From the NCBI GenBank assembly GCA_018667335.1, contig JABIVD010000044.1:62001-126000 (forward strand): a stretch of 64,000 nt of DNA, read 5' to 3'. Below the pieces are notes generated by a model. That model made no database searches, was not told where the DNA came from, and saw only the letters and a program-made list of their open reading frames with translations. Below are positions 52,376-61,273 of the stretch, piece by piece (the stretch's first letter is position 1; every line of letters begins with the position of its first letter). The DNA is from Rhodospirillaceae bacterium (GTDB lineage Bacteria; Pseudomonadota; Alphaproteobacteria; UBA6615). Made by a program: the position numbers and the translations under genes.

Positions 52376-55300
52376 ATGCCCGGTGGCAGTGGTAGCGGCA
52401 GCGGCAGTGGTTCTGGAAGCGGATCCGGCGGGGCGTATGACGACCTGTCGGTGATTCTGGGCGACCACACCCTGGGCGACCAGGGCGGCGGCGAGATCAT
52501 CTTCGGTGCCGGCGAAGGCAACGACACGGTTGAAGGCGGCGCGGGCAATGACTTCATCGTGGCGCGCGGCGGCGACGACACGGTCGAGGGCGGCGCGGGC
52601 GAAGACGCGATCTTCGGCGACTATTTCGACGATTGGTATGACCGATCGAATGGTTCGGGCAGCGGCAGCGCAGCCTCTGGCGCATCCGGCATGGGCGGCT
52701 CAGGCAGCGGCACGGCCGTCACATTCAACGATTATCTGTCCGGCGGCGCCGGCAGCGATTTGCTCGTCGGCGGCATGGGCAATGACGAATTGCGCGGTGG
52801 TGCCGATGACGATGTGCTGTATGGCGACACCTATGGCGGCGGCGACAGTGACTACACTTGGGGCGCCGGCTGGGAAGACCCCCGCTTCGATGCGGAAACA
52901 GGCGCTGCGAACGGTAGTGGCAGCGGCAGCGGCAGCGGCAGTGGCCACGGCAGCGGCGGCAGCGGCGGTGTCACCTACACCTTCGACGATATGCTCAGCG
53001 GCGGCGGCGGCGACGACATCCTGCACGGCCAGCTGGGCTCTGACACGCTATATGGCGGCCTGGGCGAAGACACGCTGTTCGGCGGCGTCGGCAACGACAC
53101 GCTGGTCGGCGGCACCGAGGCGGGCGAGACAGAGTCCACGACATTCCTGTCGGAAACCTTCGACGACGGCCCGGGCAGCTTCACCTATGCCGATGGGGCC
53201 TTCCACAACACAGACAATGGCGCGTATGCCGAAGGTGTATACGCGACCGGCGAAGGCACGGACGGCCGGATTGGTGTTCTGCTCGGTGGCATCGACGGCG
53301 ACGACATCACCGACGGCATGTCCGGCGGCTTCAGCAACAGTTTCAACGTCGCCGCGGATGCGACGAACGCCCAGATCACCTTCACCTATCAACTCGACGC
53401 GGACAAAAAGCTCGACAGTGACGAGTATGCCGATGTGCTGGTCAGCATCGACGGCCAGCTCGTCGGCCTCGACGGCAACGACTATGTTGTCCGGGACTGG
53501 GGCGGCGACGACAAAGGCGGCTGGCAAACGGTCACCATCGATCTCGGGAACCTTTCTGCCGGCGACCACACGGTCACACTGGGCGGCTTCCTGAACCAGA
53601 AGACGAAGTCCGACGAGGATGCCTTCATCAAGTTCTCGGACGTGGAGATCAAGGGTGACGTGGCCGTGGGCGATGATTCGAGCGACGACGTGCTCGACGG
53701 CGGCGCGGGTGACGACAGCCTCGACGGCGGCGCAGGCAACGACACACTCGACGGCGGCACAGGCGACGATATCCTGATCGGCGGCGACGGCAACGACACG
53801 CTCGACGGCGGCGACGGGTTCCAGGACTCCCTGACCGGGGGCGCAGGCAACGATACGTTGACCGACACCGATGGCGTCCTCGAGGCCCATGGCGGCGACG
53901 GCAACGACGTGATCGACATCACCTTCGATGCGGCCTGGGACGACGACGCCAATGGCGGGACCGACCCGGCTTCGACCAATCGAATATCCGGCGGCGCCGG
54001 TGCCGACGTCATCACCGTCACCATGGCGAGCCTCGGCTTCGCCATCGCACTCGACGCCGATGAATCAACCGCCTCCGCCGAGGATGGTGACGACACCGTG
54101 ACGCTGGCGGGACTTTACGCGACATCCCAGATCGACCTTGGTGGCGGCAACGATGTTTTCACCGGCGGCGATGGCGCCGACACGGTGGAAGGCGGCCTTG
54201 GGGTCGACAACATCAAGGGTGGTCGCGGCGACGACATCCTGTTCGGCGACGACGGCAATGACCGTCTGCGCGGCCAGGCCGGCAACGACACGCTCTACGG
54301 CGGGGACGGCAATGACCGGCTCCAGGGTCAGGGCGGCAACGATATCCTGGATGGCGGCGAAGGCGTCGATAAGCTCGAGGGCGGCGGCGGCAACGACATC
54401 TTGTTCTTCGACCCCGGCCTCGAGACGGAGACGCAATTTGGCTTCTTCTTTGCGATTGAAGATTCGAAGGTCTCCGGCGGCGGCGGTATCGACACCCTGA
54501 TGGGCAGCGCCCTCGGCGATTTTATCGACTTCGGCAATGACGCATTGTTCACCGATATCGAAATTGTGCGCGCCGGGGCGGGCGACGACTTTGTTGTCGG
54601 TGCCATGGATACGACGCTCGACGATCAGTTCCTGATCTACGGCGGCGACGGCGACGACGTTGTCTCCTTCTTCTCGGTCACAACCACCAACTTCGACCTG
54701 AGCCACATCGACGGATCGTTCAATTCGACGACGGACACCTGGACGATCGACTACACGGCCAACGGGTCCAAAACCGTCACCCTGAGCCAAGCCGATATCG
54801 TGGCATCGGCCACGGGGGAAGTCGGCAACTGGGATCCCACCTCCGGGCTGGGCACCATGTTCCCGGGCTCACCGAACTTTCTTTCGGCCAACTACATCGA
54901 TGGCGGCTCGGGCGTGAATACGCTGTTCGGCTCCGAGGGCTCGGACATCATCTTCGGCGGCATCAACACCACCGACGACAAAACCCTCGCAACGTTCGAC
55001 GACAAGATCTATGCGAACGGCGGCAACGATATCCTGATCGGCGGCGACGGCTACGACACCTATTACATCTCGCGAGACGGCGGCGATAACTTCATCTTCG
55101 ACGGCAACACCAACACCGGCGGCTACTCCAACGGCCTGGTGTTCTTCGAGGGCTTCGAGAATAACGACAACGTCACCATCGATTATGAAGATGGAAATGG
55201 TGCCGACAATGGCGTCGGGACCGGGGATGTATCCTTCGTCAACAATGCCGACGGCACCTGGACGATCTCGTTCACGAGCAGCGAGGGGTCCGTGACCTTC

Positions 55301-55432
55301 GCCGGCCACGAGATCAGCGACATCAACCTGCAGGACAATAAAGAAGGCGGCACCGGCGGCATCACCAAGGCGTACCGCTTCAATGATCAGGGCACCGCCG
55401 ATTTCGCCGACGACACCTACGATCTGCAGTAG
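52376..55432 (+). CDS. RTX/hemolysin-type calcium-binding repeat protein
   Basis: A 1018-aa acidic Gly/Asp-rich protein. It starts with a (Gly-Ser)-rich linker, followed by RTX GGxGxDxLx nonapeptide blocks at about 39-84, 120-152, 204-247, 437-499 and 594-679. Between 259 and 427 lies a beta-rich domain (SETFDDGPGSF to DAFIKFSDVEIKG). A further stretch of about 340 residues with few RTX units ends in ADFADDTYDLQ, a typical type I secretion end. It has no N-terminal leader, as expected for type I secretion. Calcium should fold the repeats outside the cell. No type I ABC exporter or TolC gene is nearby. The ATG at 52376 has GGAG 7 nt upstream. Confidence 0.9.
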   Translation: MPGGSGSGSGSGSGSGSGGAYDDLSVILGDHTLGDQGGGEIIFGAGEGNDTVEGGAGNDFIVARGGDDTVEGGAGEDAIFGDYFDDWYDRSNGSGSGSAASGASGMGGSGSGTAVTFNDYLSGGAGSDLLVGGMGNDELRGGADDDVLYGDTYGGGDSDYTWGAGWEDPRFDAETGAANGSGSGSGSGSGHGSGGSGGVTYTFDDMLSGGGGDDILHGQLGSDTLYGGLGEDTLFGGVGNDTLVGGTEAGETESTTFLSETFDDGPGSFTYADGAFHNTDNGAYAEGVYATGEGTDGRIGVLLGGIDGDDITDGMSGGFSNSFNVAADATNAQITFTYQLDADKKLDSDEYADVLVSIDGQLVGLDGNDYVVRDWGGDDKGGWQTVTIDLGNLSAGDHTVTLGGFLNQKTKSDEDAFIKFSDVEIKGDVAVGDDSSDDVLDGGAGDDSLDGGAGNDTLDGGTGDDILIGGDGNDTLDGGDGFQDSLTGGAGNDTLTDTDGVLEAHGGDGNDVIDITFDAAWDDDANGGTDPASTNRISGGAGADVITVTMASLGFAIALDADESTASAEDGDDTVTLAGLYATSQIDLGGGNDVFTGGDGADTVEGGLGVDNIKGGRGDDILFGDDGNDRLRGQAGNDTLYGGDGNDRLQGQGGNDILDGGEGVDKLEGGGGNDILFFDPGLETETQFGFFFAIEDSKVSGGGGIDTLMGSALGDFIDFGNDALFTDIEIVRAGAGDDFVVGAMDTTLDDQFLIYGGDGDDVVSFFSVTTTNFDLSHIDGSFNSTTDTWTIDYTANGSKTVTLSQADIVASATGEVGNWDPTSGLGTMFPGSPNFLSANYIDGGSGVNTLFGSEGSDIIFGGINTTDDKTLATFDDKIYANGGNDILIGGDGYDTYYISRDGGDNFIFDGNTNTGGYSNGLVFFEGFENNDNVTIDYEDGNGADNGVGTGDVSFVNNADGTWTISFTSSEGSVTFAGHEISDINLQDNKEGGTGGITKAYRFNDQGTADFADDTYDLQ

Positions 55433-55438
55433 AAATTA

Positions 55439-55479
55439 ATTTATCAGTTGATAAATAGCTTATTTATCAACTGATAAAT
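55439..55479. repeat. AT-rich nested palindrome after the RTX gene
   Basis: A perfect 19-bp inverted repeat (55439-55457 with 55461-55479) around GCT. Each arm also contains its own palindrome TTATCA-N2-TGATAA. It lies 7 bp after the RTX stop and 11 bp before the APH gene's 3' end. It may terminate both convergent transcripts or serve as a binding site. No U-run follows. Confidence 0.75.
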
Positions 55480-55489
55480 AACAGGCGCC

Positions 55490-56500
55490 CTAAACAGCCT
55501 CCACACCCAATCGCTCCGCGATCGCACCGAACCAGCGCGCAAGCGGCGCCGTTCGATCCGTCCCGGCTGCGAACTCCGCACCTCGCCCGCACAGCAGCGC
55601 CGCACCGGCCGCCGTCACCCGAACCTTGTCCTCGGCGAGGCACATGTCCTCGTCCCACCATTCCCCGTCATCCTTGTGGTGGACCACCAGCGCCAGCCGG
55701 ACAGCTGTGTGGAACGTCGCGTAGGTCAGGAAGTATTCACGCGCGGCGGCAGGGTCCATATCCGCCGGCGCGTTGGCGACCGCGATATCGGCCAGGCCCG
55801 ACACCTGCGGCACATACTCATCGGCCAACAGCCAGGCAAAGTCATCCAGCGCGTTGCGGGCGCCGCAATGTTCCCAGTCGAACCAGCCGATAGAGCCGTC
55901 CTCGCACACGACGGCATTGCCGGGCCGCGCATCCCATTTCAGAAAACTAGGCGCGCCGACCCGCAGCCTGGCGACCAGGCCGTCCCCATCAAGGGTTGGT
56001 GCTGCGACATCAAGCGCCTCACCGATCCGGTTCGGCGTGTCGATCAGGCCCCGCAACCAGCTGTCGGCGGTCCCCAGCTGCACGACCTTGCCGTGCAGAC
56101 CCGTTTCGGCGCCGATCGCATGAATGCGCGCCAATCCGTTCGCTGCCGACGAGAGAAGCTCATGCGCGCGCGCCGGATCGCAGTCGACCAGGACATGCGG
56201 CAGGCGCTCGCCCGCCAGATATTCCTGAATGAGCCAGACCCCGTCATAGGCGTGCACCGCCGGCACGGCGGCGCCGTGCTCGTGCAACGTCTTCAGCACA
56301 TTGGCCTCGAGCATCGAGCGTTCCCGGCGTTTGCGGCGGGTTGCGATCACCGTCAGGTCCTCGAGATAGACACGCACGGACCGCCGCGACCGCGAGGCGG
56401 GCCAATCGACATTGGTGGCCTTCTGGCCAAGGAGGCGCTCGCACGCAGCGGCGGCCTCATCGGCGAAGACCTGGGGATCACGTACCCGACGGGTGGCCAC
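55490..56500 (-). CDS. Aminoglycoside phosphotransferase (APH/choline kinase) family protein
   Basis: A 336-aa kinase-fold protein. The catalytic region is FLKWDARPGNAVVCEDGSIGWFDWEHCG, a WDxxxxN variant of HxDxxxxN and a DWEH metal motif. An N-terminal region with the Lys/Glu pair lies before GVWLIQEYLAGERLPHV. The substrate is probably a small alcohol or choline-like compound. I chose GTG at 56500, preceded by AGGA and 9 bp after the pgk stop. An ATG at 56566 would overlap pgk's 3' end by 58 bp. Confidence 0.7.
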   Translation of the reverse strand: MATRRVRDPQVFADEAAAACERLLGQKATNVDWPASRSRRSVRVYLEDLTVIATRRKRRERSMLEANVLKTLHEHGAAVPAVHAYDGVWLIQEYLAGERLPHVLVDCDPARAHELLSSAANGLARIHAIGAETGLHGKVVQLGTADSWLRGLIDTPNRIGEALDVAAPTLDGDGLVARLRVGAPSFLKWDARPGNAVVCEDGSIGWFDWEHCGARNALDDFAWLLADEYVPQVSGLADIAVANAPADMDPAAAREYFLTYATFHTAVRLALVVHHKDDGEWWDEDMCLAEDKVRVTAAGAALLCGRGAEFAAGTDRTAPLARWFGAIAERLGVEAV

Positions 56501-56508
56501 GGCTTTTC

Positions 56509-57711
56509 CTATGCTCCGGGAGGTGTCAGGGCGGCAACGCCCGGGAGGGTCTTGCCCTCGAGCCATTCGAGGAACGCACCGCCGGCAGCGGAGACATAGC
56601 TGAAATCATCGCTCACGCCGGCATGGTTCAGGGCTGCGACCGTATCCCCACCGCCCGCGACCGAAAGCAGGCTGCCTGCTTTCGTCAATGCGGCGGCCGC
56701 GCGCGCGACCTCCACGGTGGCCATATCAAAGGGCTCGATCTCGAACGCACCCAGCGGGCCGTTCCAGACGAGGGTGCGCACGTCGGCGATGCGCGCCGCG
56801 AGGCCGGCGACGCTTTGCGGGCCAATATCAAGAATCATCTGGTCACCAGGCACGGCATCGACAGGAACCACGCGGCTTGGCGCACCCGCCTTGAACTCGC
56901 CTGCGATAACCACATCGGATGGCAACACCACCTCGCAGCCGATCTCGTCGGCCCGGACGAGAATGCCGCGCGCGGTCTCCGCCATGTCATGCTCACACAA
57001 GGACGCGCCGACATCGATGCCCATGGCGTTCAGGAACGTGTTCGCCATGCCGCCACCGATCGCGAGCTGATCGACACGCGCGATCAGATTTCCCAGAAGT
57101 TCGAGTTTGGATGCGATCTTGGCACCCCCGACAACCGCCATCACGGGCCGCTGCGGATTGCCAAGCGCCCGATCCAATGCATCAAGTTCCGCCTGCATCA
57201 GGCGGCCCGCATAGGCCGGCAAGAGATGCGCGACCCCTTCGGTCGAGGCGTGCGCGCGGTGCGCGGCCGAGAAGGCATCATTCACATAGGCGTCCGCAAA
57301 CGCCGCAAGCGCTCCGGCGAAACCCTTGTCGTTCGCCTCCTCGCCCAGATGATAACGGGCATTCTCAAGCACCAGAATATCCCCATCGACCATCGCGCCG
57401 GAGGCGTCCAGCACCGCGTCGCCGATACAATCCGGCACGAAACCGACGGGACGGCCGAGCACCGCACTGAGCACCTTTGCCACCGGCGCCAGAGACATTT
57501 CCAACACCCGCTCGCCCCTGGGCCGCCCGAAATGGGATGTCACGAGCACCTTCGCCCCCTTGTCGGCCAACTCCAGGATCGTCGGCGCCAGCCGCTCAAG
57601 CCGGGTTCGGTCGGTAACCTTTCCGTTCGCCATGGGGACGTTCAGGTCGGCCCGCAGCAGAATCCGCTTTCCGGCTGCGTCGAGGTCGTCGAGGGTGCGA
57701 AACGCGCTCAT
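56509..57711 (-). CDS. pgk: Phosphoglycerate kinase
   Basis: A 400-aa enzyme. [47 protein letters not shown] and NGPLGAFE plus the C-terminal [12 protein letters not shown] loop are PGK signatures. It makes ATP from 1,3-bisphosphoglycerate. The start is the ATG at 57711. The 41 upstream codons are not family-like and cross two palindromes in the promoter. Confidence 0.96.
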   Translation of the reverse strand: MSAFRTLDDLDAAGKRILLRADLNVPMANGKVTDRTRLERLAPTILELADKGAKVLVTSHFGRPRGERVLEMSLAPVAKVLSAVLGRPVGFVPDCIGDAVLDASGAMVDGDILVLENARYHLGEEANDKGFAGALAAFADAYVNDAFSAAHRAHASTEGVAHLLPAYAGRLMQAELDALDRALGNPQRPVMAVVGGAKIASKLELLGNLIARVDQLAIGGGMANTFLNAMGIDVGASLCEHDMAETARGILVRADEIGCEVVLPSDVVIAGEFKAGAPSRVVPVDAVPGDQMILDIGPQSVAGLAARIADVRTLVWNGPLGAFEIEPFDMATVEVARAAAALTKAGSLLSVAGGGDTVAALNHAGVSDDFSYVSAAGGAFLEWLEGKTLPGVAALTPPGA

Positions 57712-57743
57712 GCTGTTTGAATTTCCGTGTGTACTGCGTGGAG

Positions 57744-57783
57744 TAAGCCGCACATGCGGCGGTGGATAAGCCGCGAATGCGGC
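57744..57783. promoter_or_regulatory. Tandem palindromes upstream of pgk, 23-bp period
   Basis: Two copies of TAAGCCGC-N2-ATGCGGC-like sequence (57744-57760 and 57767-57783) spaced 23 bp, about two helical turns. Each is an inverted repeat (GCCGCA-N2-TGCGGC for the first; one mismatch in the second). They lie 33-72 bp upstream of pgk and suit a pair of dimeric regulator sites. Confidence 0.5.
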
Positions 57784-57858
57784 AGTTCCCCCGTTATACC
57801 AGCGCAAAGGGCACGGTACAGCAGGATGCGACACGACGGCCCGCCTACCCGAGCCCGA

Positions 57859-59088
57859 CTAGCCCGCCCCCGGCACACGGCGGCGCTCGATCCGGCGCAG
57901 CAGCAACATCAGAACGCTGCCGGTCACGGCTGCCACGACCAGCGTGACCGGGGCGAAATCCCAGGAGCCGGTCACCGTCACGACCTTCGCCATGGCCACG
58001 GGACCAACGAGTTGTCCCAACTGCGAGCCCTGCATCATCAGGCCCGTCGTCGCACCGACGAGGGCTGCCGTGGGCGCGACGACTGCCGCGGTCGCGAACA
58101 GGCAGGCCGGGATGACGCCCGCGATGAAGGACAGGAAGATCGCCGCCGCCAGACGTATTTCGAATGTCAGGCTGTCGTCATACATCAGGAGCGCGCTGAG
58201 ACCGACAAGCACGAACGTGGCAATGACCAGTTTCCAGCGCGCCACGCCCCGGTGAATCGCAATCCCGCCGAGGATATTCCCGGCGACATTGACCACGGTC
58301 ACAAACGCCGCCAGTGGGGCGACCCGCCCCAGGCCGAGTGCCTCCGCCTCCACATAGAAGGTCGGCAGCAGGGCCACCACCGTTACATGGATCGACGAAT
58401 AGGTCGCGAATGTCAGCGCCAGCACGAGCGGCCCGGCCTGGGTGAATGTGCGCAACGCGTGGCCGAACGGCGGCGGCGCCGCCGGGGCCCGAATGACGGC
58501 GCTGGACCGCGTCGCGAACGCAACCAGCAGCATCACGACGATCGCCAGCACCCCATTCAACGACCAGAGGCCGCGCCAGCCCGCGGCCTCCAACACGACG
58601 GGGGTGACCAGGATCATCACGGCAACACCCGCCGGCCAGTAGCCGCCATAGAACCCGAAGATCAGGCGATGATGACGCGGCTCTGCGAACTGCAGGAACA
58701 GCGCCGGCGCGACCGCGACCACGACCACGAACCCGAACCCCTCGAGAACCCGGCTCGCGAGCAGCATCGCAAACCCGTCGGCATTCGCGCCGACGAAGCT
58801 CGCGGCGGCCATCGCCACGAACCCTGACAGGAGCAGCTTTCGGTGACCCAGCCGATCCCCCAACGCACCAGCGAACATGCCGAATGCGACGCCCAGCAGA
58901 TTGAAGATGGAGATAATCCAGACACCCTCTTCGAGGGTGAGGCCGAGATCGGCCTGCATAGCCGGTAGTGCGGCCGGCGCCTTGCCGATCTGGAATGCCG
59001 CCGTGACCGATGCCAGGACGACAACGGATACGGCAAACCAGTTGGTCCGCAGCGGCGGGTCACCGGCGCGCGCATCGTGCGAACTCAT
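57859..59088 (-). CDS. MFS transporter
   Basis: A 409-aa protein with twelve hydrophobic segments. LEEGVWIISIFNLLGVAFGMFAGALGDRLGHRKLLLSG contains motif A between TM2 and TM3. It is a drug/metabolite antiporter-type protein with unknown substrate. It lies 8 bp downstream of the BTLCP gene and may be co-transcribed with it. Confidence 0.8.
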   Translation of the reverse strand: MSSHDARAGDPPLRTNWFAVSVVVLASVTAAFQIGKAPAALPAMQADLGLTLEEGVWIISIFNLLGVAFGMFAGALGDRLGHRKLLLSGFVAMAAASFVGANADGFAMLLASRVLEGFGFVVVVAVAPALFLQFAEPRHHRLIFGFYGGYWPAGVAVMILVTPVVLEAAGWRGLWSLNGVLAIVVMLLVAFATRSSAVIRAPAAPPPFGHALRTFTQAGPLVLALTFATYSSIHVTVVALLPTFYVEAEALGLGRVAPLAAFVTVVNVAGNILGGIAIHRGVARWKLVIATFVLVGLSALLMYDDSLTFEIRLAAAIFLSFIAGVIPACLFATAAVVAPTAALVGATTGLMMQGSQLGQLVGPVAMAKVVTVTGSWDFAPVTLVVAAVTGSVLMLLLRRIERRRVPGAG

Positions 59089-59096
59089 GATCGAAA

Positions 59097-59822
59097 TCAG
59101 GTTTTGGGGGCGATGTGGAGGTAGAGCCGGGGGCCGCTGAGGGACACCGTCGGGCGATAATGGTCGGCCAGCTGATGGGGCTTCACATCGCGGATCAGCG
59201 AGTCGAGCATCCAGGCCTCACCGCCTTCGTTCACCGCCAAAACCGCGTGCTGCCGGTTGCGCTCCTGATCGAGGACCAGGACGATGCGCATCCGCGCCGG
59301 GTGAAAACCCATCTTCTCGAGCAGCTTGAATTTCGCCATCGCGAAATCCTCGCAATCACCGCCATTCCTGAAGAAGGTCGCCGTGTCGGCCCAGAAATCG
59401 CGCAGCCCGTAATTGTCGATGTCCTCGATATAGGGCATCCGGTTGGCGAAATCGTTGACCATGCGCATGCGTTCGCGCGGGCTGAAGGCGCCGGCCGCCT
59501 GGAAGATCGCATCCGTCGTGCCGCCGCGTACGGCAGCCGCCAACGGCGCCTGGGCGACGGCCTGCGCGAAATTTGCAGCGATCTCGTCCTCAAGCGGCTT
59601 TATCGCAGCGCGGGCGCGCGGCAGCTTCTTGACCGTGCTGCCGATGAAATACTCACGCGTGCCGAACAGGGCCGGAAAGCTGCTCACGGGCTGCGAGACA
59701 TCCTCGAACCCGACCGCCGCCGTGGCCACGCGGGCCCATGACGGGGTGGCCGCCAGTCCTGCGACTGCGCCGGCACCCAGTGCCGCGAGAAATCCTCGCC
59801 GTTCCATTGCACGTCGTTCCAT
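59097..59822 (-). CDS. Transglutaminase-like cysteine peptidase (BTLCP/LapG type), exported
   Basis: A 241-aa protein. A leader with ERRGFLAAL and a hydrophobic run to SWA resembles a Tat signal. The mature part has the triad Cys157 in GGDCEDFAMAK, His192 in QHAVLAV and Asp207 in AWMLDSLI, matching the BTLCP family that includes LapG. LapG releases RTX adhesins from the outer membrane when c-di-GMP is low. ATGs at 59822 or 59807 are both possible starts. A perfect TTAA-N7-TTAA box lies just upstream. Confidence 0.82.
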   Translation of the reverse strand: MERRAMERRGFLAALGAGAVAGLAATPSWARVATAAVGFEDVSQPVSSFPALFGTREYFIGSTVKKLPRARAAIKPLEDEIAANFAQAVAQAPLAAAVRGGTTDAIFQAAGAFSPRERMRMVNDFANRMPYIEDIDNYGLRDFWADTATFFRNGGDCEDFAMAKFKLLEKMGFHPARMRIVLVLDQERNRQHAVLAVNEGGEAWMLDSLIRDVKPHQLADHYRPTVSLSGPRLYLHIAPKT

Positions 59823-59833
59823 AGAAACGCCCG

Positions 59834-59848
59834 TTAAGCTTTCGTTAA
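59834..59848. promoter_or_regulatory. CtrA-like box TTAA-N7-TTAA
   Basis: TTAAGCTTTCGTTAA is a perfect match to the CtrA consensus, 12-26 bp upstream of the BTLCP peptidase's first ATG. CtrA controls cell cycle, motility and envelope genes in alphaproteobacteria. Confidence 0.5.
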
Positions 59849-59898
59849 GGCCAAAGCTATCATCGCCCGACGCCGAGCCCCAATCACTAAATTGTCCG

Positions 59899-59906
59899 AT
59901 GGTTAA
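59899..59906 (-). promoter_or_regulatory. Second CtrA-like element ATGGTTAA
   Basis: The reverse complement of TTAACCAT, 77-84 bp upstream of the BTLCP start, in the gap before the amidase 3' end. Together with the full box it supports CtrA control, though an 8-mer alone could be chance. Confidence 0.3.
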
Positions 59907-59964
59907 TGCCGCCGGCCGTCAGCTCGCATATGAACAGCGGTCACGAAGGTAGTCACGGCGGCCG

Positions 59965-61161
59965 TCAGCCCGCGACCGCGACCGCCAGGTCGAGCAACAT
60001 CTCGTCGTTCCCATGGCCGGCGATCACGCCAAGACCCACGGGCCCATCGGCCGTCTCGGCCAGCGGCAGCGAGACCTGTGGCAGGCGCGCCAACGGGGCA
60101 GTGCAGTTGTAGAGCTCGTTACGGGTCCGGAGTTGGTCGTAGAGCGCCTCCTCCGCCCGCGCCGGGGGCGCGGCCGCCGGTGCTGCGGGCACAAGCAGGA
60201 TGGCGTCGTCACCAAGGGTCCCGGCCATATATCCGTCGATCATTGCGCGTTTCGACATGGCGTCCGCGATATCGGTCGGCCCATAGTCACCACCCGCCTC
60301 GAACCGCTCGCGAAAATGCGGACCCATTTCGGGGTTTGTCGCGCGTATCCAGGCCAGGTGCGACGCCGCGGCCTCGGACCCACGCGTCACCTGCATCGCC
60401 TGCTGCCATTGCGGGAAACCACCGGCCAGACCGGCGCGCTCACTCGGCCGGATCGGTTTGGCGGCCCCGAACAGCGCCTCGACCCGCGCGATGGCCGGGC
60501 CCAGCGCATCGCGCACGTCATCGTCGACCAAATCAAACGCATCCTCGGCGATCAGGACCCGTGTCGGCGCGGGCTTGTCAGACCAGTCCATGAGAACCGG
60601 TGCGATCCAGCGGAACAGGGCGGCCTCGCGGGCAAACCAGCCGCAGGTGTCGAGGCTCGGCGCCAACGGCATGATTCCCCGCAGCGACACCCGGCCATGG
60701 CTCGGCCGGATGCCGAACAGACCGCAGAAGGCTGCGGGAACGCGGACCGAGCCGCCCGTGTCCGTGCCCAATGCAAAGTCCACCTGCTCACATGCGACGA
60801 CAGAAGCCGAGCCCGAAGAGGACCCGCCGGGAATCCGGCCCTCGGCGCGCGGATTGACCGGCGTGCCGTAATGATAATTCTCTCCGATCAACCCGTAGGC
60901 AAATTCCTCGGTGATGGTCTTCCCCGCCAGATCGGCGCCGGCATCCAGGAGTTGCTGCACAACCGTGGCATGGCGCGGCGCGGGGCCATGGCTCGCAAAC
61001 CAGTCGGGGTTGCCGACCCCGGTCACAACGCCCTCGACATCGATGATGTCCTTCACCGCGAAGCTGAGACCTTTGAGCGGGCCGTCGGACGCGCCAGACA
61101 CTGATACATCGCCCAGATGGCTGCAAAAACCCGATACAAATTTTCCGAAAAGCTCGCTCAT
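59965..61161 (-). CDS. Amidase signature family enzyme (short AMI1-like), second copy
   Basis: A 398-aa amidase. Lys37 in FAVKD, cis-Ser115 in PGGSSSGSA and nucleophile Ser138 in TDTGGSVRVP. The same short plan as the amidase at 17697-18902, with many shared stretches such as VQQLLDAGAD and GRIPGGSSSGS. Substrate unknown. The start is the ATG at 61161 with GGGAGA upstream. The longer frame to 61230 reads into the divergent promoter. Confidence 0.85.
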   Translation of the reverse strand: MSELFGKFVSGFCSHLGDVSVSGASDGPLKGLSFAVKDIIDVEGVVTGVGNPDWFASHGPAPRHATVVQQLLDAGADLAGKTITEEFAYGLIGENYHYGTPVNPRAEGRIPGGSSSGSASVVACEQVDFALGTDTGGSVRVPAAFCGLFGIRPSHGRVSLRGIMPLAPSLDTCGWFAREAALFRWIAPVLMDWSDKPAPTRVLIAEDAFDLVDDDVRDALGPAIARVEALFGAAKPIRPSERAGLAGGFPQWQQAMQVTRGSEAAASHLAWIRATNPEMGPHFRERFEAGGDYGPTDIADAMSKRAMIDGYMAGTLGDDAILLVPAAPAAAPPARAEEALYDQLRTRNELYNCTAPLARLPQVSLPLAETADGPVGLGVIAGHGNDEMLLDLAVAVAG

Positions 61162-61273
61162 ACTGCCGTCTCCCATTTGTCTCGTGTGCGAGTCTACGTG
61201 CGGGACCCGTTCGCGCCAAGGCACCGCCAACAGCCGCTTGCCTTGCGCGCAAGGCGGCGACTACCCTGACACC

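Noticed and set aside
52376-53000. The repetitive GGCAGCGGCAG stretches as a CRISPR array or tandem-repeat locus
   Set aside because: They have no spacer-repeat structure and are the coding sequence of Gly-Ser linkers in the RTX protein.
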